DNA of 15,083 nucleotides, from the NCBI GenBank assembly GCA_014382085.1, contig JACNKJ010000385.1, positions 1 to 15,083 of the forward strand, read 5' to 3'. Below, piece by piece: positions 15,001 to 15,083 of the stretch. The notes beneath the pieces were generated by a model that was given only the letters and a program-made list of their open reading frames with translations, was not told where the DNA came from and did not search any database. Source of the DNA: a bacterium. GTDB taxonomy: Bacteria > Krumholzibacteriota > Krumholzibacteriia > JACNKJ01. The translations under genes and the position numbers were made by a program. The number at the start of each line of letters is the position of its first letter. The first letter of the stretch is position 1.

Positions 15001-15083
15001 GACAGTCGGGCGTGCGGGTCATGTTGAGATTCGAGCCCATGACCGCTAGAAGCTTGGCATTGTACCAGTCGGCCGATTCGTTC
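12065..15083 (-). CDS. narG: Respiratory nitrate reductase alpha subunit (N-terminus outside window)
   Basis: NarG is the molybdenum bis-MGD catalytic subunit that reduces nitrate to nitrite in the cytoplasm. The window holds the C-terminal 1005 residues or so. The frame runs on through the right edge, where NESADWYNAKLLAVMGSN aligns with E. coli NarG from about residue 242, so about 240 residues are missing. Those include the FS0 cluster ligands and the molybdenum-ligating Asp222, so catalytic competence cannot be judged here. Visible landmarks include IIIGAGINHWYHANL, FCGCVGVNGGGLAHYVGQEK, SSSKGHEYFLKHYLGT, LYSDIVLPAATWYEK, MHSFIHPLSAAV, LTPHGKWHIHSTYGDN and, near the end, FNYWGPVGCNRDTHIIVRK. 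The protein ends about 14 residues earlier than the E. coli enzyme. An internal Met at 15040 is not the real start. No signal or promoter for the operon is visible because the 5' end lies outside. Confidence 0.97.
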   Translation of the reverse strand, partial: NESADWYNAKLLAVMGSNLNMTRTPDCHFAAEARHNGTKMYVFAPDFNQVAKYADQWVPINAGQDGAWWMAVNHVLLKEFHHERQVPYFTDYTKRFTDAPFLVEIDESGKAPKAGKLLRANKLDRYKDLEHGDWKMLIWDAAESRPKMPGGSSGFRWADKDKGHWNLKMEDPSDGSSIDPQLSFLDDHDEVLQIELDDFGEGKTLSRGVPVKRIQTDDGGSVRVATIYDLLMAQYGVPRGLEGNYPDSYDDDSLPYTPAWAEKYTGIGREDLIQFAREWGNTAEKTDGKCTIIIGAGINHWYHANLMYRAGIHALMFCGCVGVNGGGLAHYVGQEKLAPGEPWGAMAFGKDWYGPSRLQNAPSWHYVHTDQWRYERSFTDYHTVPADQKEGSLAQGHTLDVQVNTAKNGWMPFYLQFDKNSLDLAKEAEAAGAKSETEFADHVVSELKSKKLQFSVEDPDASENWPRVWYIWRGNALMSSSKGHEYFLKHYLGTHTNAIADDYAKDSVKEVKWHEHAPMGKMDLVVDLNFRMDTSALYSDIVLPAATWYEKADLNSTDMHSFIHPLSAAVPPCWESKSDWQIFRAIAEKFSKLAEKHFPDKVKDIVAVPLAHDSPAEIAQSEIRDWSKGEVEPMPGKSMPGFKVVERDYKNLHRQFTSFGPLARKNGLGAHGTHYNIEEEYDEIVDSPAVVEWDGTKYPSLHEDEEVCDVILKLATVTNGELAYRSYKEMEQRTGLPLAHLAEKNRSVRVDYKGIQARPQRFINSPMWSGLIENGRAYSPFTYNKEALVPWRTLTGRQHFYLDHEGYRQFGEHLPTYKPKPLPTQYADLRVTDADAIAKLGIPVGFTTPQGNSPSLMLNYLTPHGKWHIHSTYGDNHRMTTLSRGIEPFWINHIDAKSIDIEDNDWVEVHNDHGVVVTRAAVSARIPRGICIIYHSPERTLGVPKSPLRKGKRAGGHNSLTRTRLKPNLLIGGYGQFTYHFNYWGPVGCNRDTHIIVRKLPKLDW

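Overview
The window reads as chromosomal DNA from an uncultivated-type Gram-negative bacterium that can respire nitrate. It is compactly organised and moderately GC-rich. Two minus-strand operons flank one plus-strand gene for a secreted protein. That secreted protein is a beta-helix protein of a style I associate from memory with FCB-related candidate phyla (Krumholzibacteriota, Eisenbacteria, Latescibacterota). This taxonomic guess is an inference and is weak. No tRNA, rRNA, CRISPR array, insertion sequence or integrase was seen.

Left block (1-4560, minus strand): valS (valyl-tRNA synthetase) is followed by a rodZ-like membrane-anchored HTH gene, coupled to it through a TGATG stop/start overlap. 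Next come rubrerythrin and the first 91 codons of uvrB, which runs off the left edge. A sigma70-like promoter lies just upstream of valS. Its position argues that valS starts at 4470, not at the furthest upstream ATG at 4560. The four genes lie in one direction with short gaps (1-nt overlap, 83 nt, 22 nt) and may be co-transcribed.

Middle (4561-5789): a divergent promoter region contains a short direct repeat. It is followed by one plus-strand gene for an exported right-handed beta-helix protein with about 25-residue rungs and a distinctive aromatic/basic C-terminal tail. This gene converges on the nar operon with only 7 nt between the stop codons.

Right block (5790-15083, minus strand): a respiratory nitrate reductase operon in the order narG (5' end outside the window), narH, narJ, narI, narK2-type transporter, narK1-type transporter. 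NarGHI is the membrane-bound quinol:nitrate oxidoreductase, NarJ its assembly chaperone, and the two NNP-family MFS proteins would import nitrate and export nitrite. ATGA overlaps join narH-narJ and narJ-narI. Two things stand out. The narK2-type gene is broken by a single-base frameshift near 8191, with both halves otherwise well conserved. The narK1-type protein carries an extra C-terminal four-helix DoxX-like membrane domain. No new multi-gene system was found; the unusual points are this fusion, the frameshift, and the tail of the secreted protein.
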